The translations under genes and the position numbers were made by a program. Below, piece by piece: positions 62,136-64,000 of a DNA stretch of 64,000 bases. The DNA is from Hormiphora californensis. Its lineage: Eukaryota > Ctenophora > Tentaculata > Cydippida > Pleurobrachiidae. The stretch lies in the NCBI GenBank assembly GCA_020137815.1, contig CM035354.1:6214015-6278014 (forward strand). The letters run 5' to 3'. The notes below the pieces were generated by a model. The model did not search any database, was not told the origin of the DNA, and saw nothing but the letters and a program-made list of their open reading frames with translations. The stretch's first letter is position 1, and each line of letters starts with the position of its first letter.

Positions 62136-63887
62136 ATGTCTACCGAACTGATAGATGTATCTGATAGTGGTGGCAACTTGACTCCTCCGGTTAGCGTCTA
62201 CAACACATCCCTTGCCAGTGAAATAGTTACAATATCGGGACTACCCTTTGGAATCGGAGCTGTTATAGCCAATATTCTTCTAATTGTCTGTAAGTGAGAT
62301 ATATTGGATTGAAGGAGTTGATCTAAGTTGTTCACTATTTGACTATCATAAAGTTACACGGCACGGTGGTGCAGGTAGGTTATAGCGTGCCAAACTCTGC
62401 CCTGCAGTAGAGCAGAACGACATTGCAACCAATCATATAGTGGTCCCTAACAGAGTTCAACACTCTTCCATGTAATTGATTGAGTTAACAGTTTCTTTGA
62501 ATCTCTTTGACTCTCTTAACATCTCATATCTCCCTGCAGGTATAGTTCTGAACAAATCAAAGAGGCAGCCCTACTACACCCTCTACTTCCACATAGCACT
62601 GTGCGACCTAGTTAATGGGATCATAGGCATAATTACAGCCGGATTTCTTCTACGGGTATGTGTTATTTTAACGGGTGATAACTAAAAGATGTCACAAATT
62701 TAAAACAACTGTAGAATTTTTCCCTTATGAGATACAGCTTCGGGCCAGTTATAGAACGATTTTTCAGACAATTTTGAATCGGGATGATATACCGGCAAAA
62801 CCTAAAAAGTTCATTTTTATTGCGATATCTGATCATTTCATCTTGTCCCACCAAAGCATGTAGTACGGAGATTTGAAATTTCTATGTGATCAGAAATGAC
62901 TTTTCTAATGAGATAAAATTCTAAAAATTGGAGCTTTGGTTGTTCATGCCATAGCCAACATAACTGCCAAGTTTGAACATTTTAGCTCATTAAGAAATTG
63001 GTTTTCACGGTCATTAATGTTTCAAGAGATCGTCGAAATGGCGATTTCTCAAATTACCTGTAAACTACGCTTTGTTACAGAAGATTCTGATCAGGAAATT
63101 GAGACTTATGAAGTTTGAAACAAAGTTAATTTCGTTCAAAATTGTCTGATAAATCATTCTGTCACTGTCCCGAAGCTGAATCTTGAAAAGAACAGGTGCT
63201 AGAGGTGCTAGAAAAGTGTGTAAATTTCACGTACTAAATGCTTTGGTGGGGCAAAAGGAAATGATGTGATATCGCAATGAAAACGAACTTTTTAGTCTTT
63301 GCCGGTATATTATTCCGATTCAAAATTGTCTGAAAAATCGTTTTATAACTGGCCCGAAGCTGTATCTCAAAAGGGAAAAATTCTACAGCTGTTTTAAATT
63401 TGTGACATCTTTTAGTTATCACCCGTTAGTGGGTATCTCAGTACCAATTGATACATATAGTGAGATGAGCGTTTAAAGTATTATAGCGCTATATTTCGGA
63501 GTTATTGTATGTGATTTTAGTAAAGTCACATACAAACTCTGAAAGGTATTGTTTGGCTTGTACGTGTATGTAGGTTTGGAAACTTGATACTTTTACGTAT
63601 GTGACCAGCTACCAGGGCCATGGAGGGAATTGTAGATAGATAAAATCTAACAGTGTCAGTTGTACTATCATATTACTGCATGCAGTGCAATGGACGTTAT
63701 AACCAAAGCATGCAACTGATCTGTGATCCGAATGATTTCCTCACCTTTCAACCGACCTACTTTTCAGAACAAACAGTCACCCATTGACCCTGAACAAGCG
63801 GAAAGGTTTTGTGCGTTCTTCGAGCCAGTTCCCACCTTTGTAATACGACTTCTCGTTTACCTGATGACCGTTCTGGGTCTTATGAGG
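62136..63887 (+). CDS. Probable class A-type GPCR, first three exons, partial
   Basis: Exon 62136-62289 starts at ATG in MSTELIDVSDSGGNLTPPVS, with N-glycosylation sequons, and ends in helix 1 (LPFGIGAVIANILLIVC). Exon 62540-62655 gives intracellular loop 1 (NKSKRQPYYTLYFHIALCDL) and helix 2 (VNGIIGIITAGFLLR). Exon 63768-63887 gives extracellular loop 1, a Cys in the expected place before helix 3 (QAERFCAFFEPVPTF) and most of helix 3 (VIRLLVYLMTVLGLMR). All borders are GT..AG and in phase (1, 0, 0). Helices 4-7 lie beyond the window. The N in helix 1 and D in helix 2 are in place. The YTL...L.D pattern faintly recalls prostanoid receptors, but the subfamily cannot be fixed. Confidence 0.65.
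62671..63426. mobile_element. 756-bp foldback element in the GPCR intron 2
   Basis: The ends ACGGGTGATAACTAAAAGAT and its inverse are flanked by TA on both sides. The arms extend about 195 bp (62,671-62,865 and 63,232-63,426) with a few mismatches. A partial extra copy of the right arm lies inside at about 63,137-63,190 (AAATTGTCTGATAAATCATT onward). No protein is encoded. The left end is 15 bases past the donor of exon 62540-62655. Confidence 0.8.
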
Positions 63888-64000
63888 GTAAGTGTGCAAT
63901 AGGTATCATGAATAAGAATGGGTGTGATATAAATGACATCTTTTGGATGCATGAGTAGGGGCTTAGTGATATAAGGGCCCCGCATATGTTGAATGATGTA

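Overview
The window is eukaryotic and almost certainly from an animal. Genes are split by canonical GT..AG introns of about 50 to 3,000 bases, the intergenic DNA is full of GA/TC microsatellites and foldback transposons, and the proteins belong to animal families: ceramide transfer protein, a receptor tyrosine phosphatase with immunoglobulin and sushi domains, DmX-like/rabconnectin-3 alpha, and a seven-helix receptor. The fast-evolving, Ser/Thr-rich Ig and sushi modules and the short introns suggest an early-branching invertebrate (sponge, placozoan or cnidarian grade). The sequence alone does not settle the phylum.

Layout. (1) About 1-760, minus strand: the first exons of a CERT-like gene (PH domain), running off the left edge. 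(2) 2,806-29,693, minus strand: one very large receptor gene. I rebuilt it as about 40 exons by following splice sites and codon phase by hand. It encodes a signal peptide, a sushi domain, a furin-like site, an ephrin-receptor-like (GCC2/GCC3) domain, a second sushi, a long array of Ig-like domains broken by another sushi, a second GCC2/GCC3 and sushi cluster, one transmembrane helix, a modular cytoplasmic tail and a single C-terminal tyrosine phosphatase domain, about 2,820-2,840 residues in all. (3) About 29.7-46.2 kb: no gene I can support. It holds microsatellites, a 1.4-kb palindromic element, pogo-like MITEs, a tRNA-derived SINE-like piece, tandem duplications and a compositionally odd GC-rich block. 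(4) 46,312-60,435, minus strand: the C-terminal two thirds of a DmX-like (RAVE/rabconnectin-3 alpha) gene, with one 3.7-kb exon carrying the Rav1-type core and a C-terminal WD40 propeller. (5) 62,136 to the right edge, plus strand: the first three exons of a probable GPCR.

The most unusual thing is the receptor's cytoplasmic end. Every exon after the transmembrane exon is a phase 2-2 cassette or starts in phase 2, and three mutually compatible ends exist. One is a basic tail ending in a YANT / PDZ-ligand-like sequence, one is a short neutral tail, and one is the phosphatase domain. The same locus could therefore make phosphatase-bearing and phosphatase-free receptors. The phosphatase keeps its catalytic Cys, Arg and WPD Asp but has Phe where the conserved Q-loop Gln is expected.

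Also notable: three long foldback elements, two of them ending within about 15 bases of a splice donor; a perfect 19-bp hairpin in the DmX-like 3' UTR; a 39-bp tandem duplication that copies a splice donor; and a frameshift inside one receptor exon.
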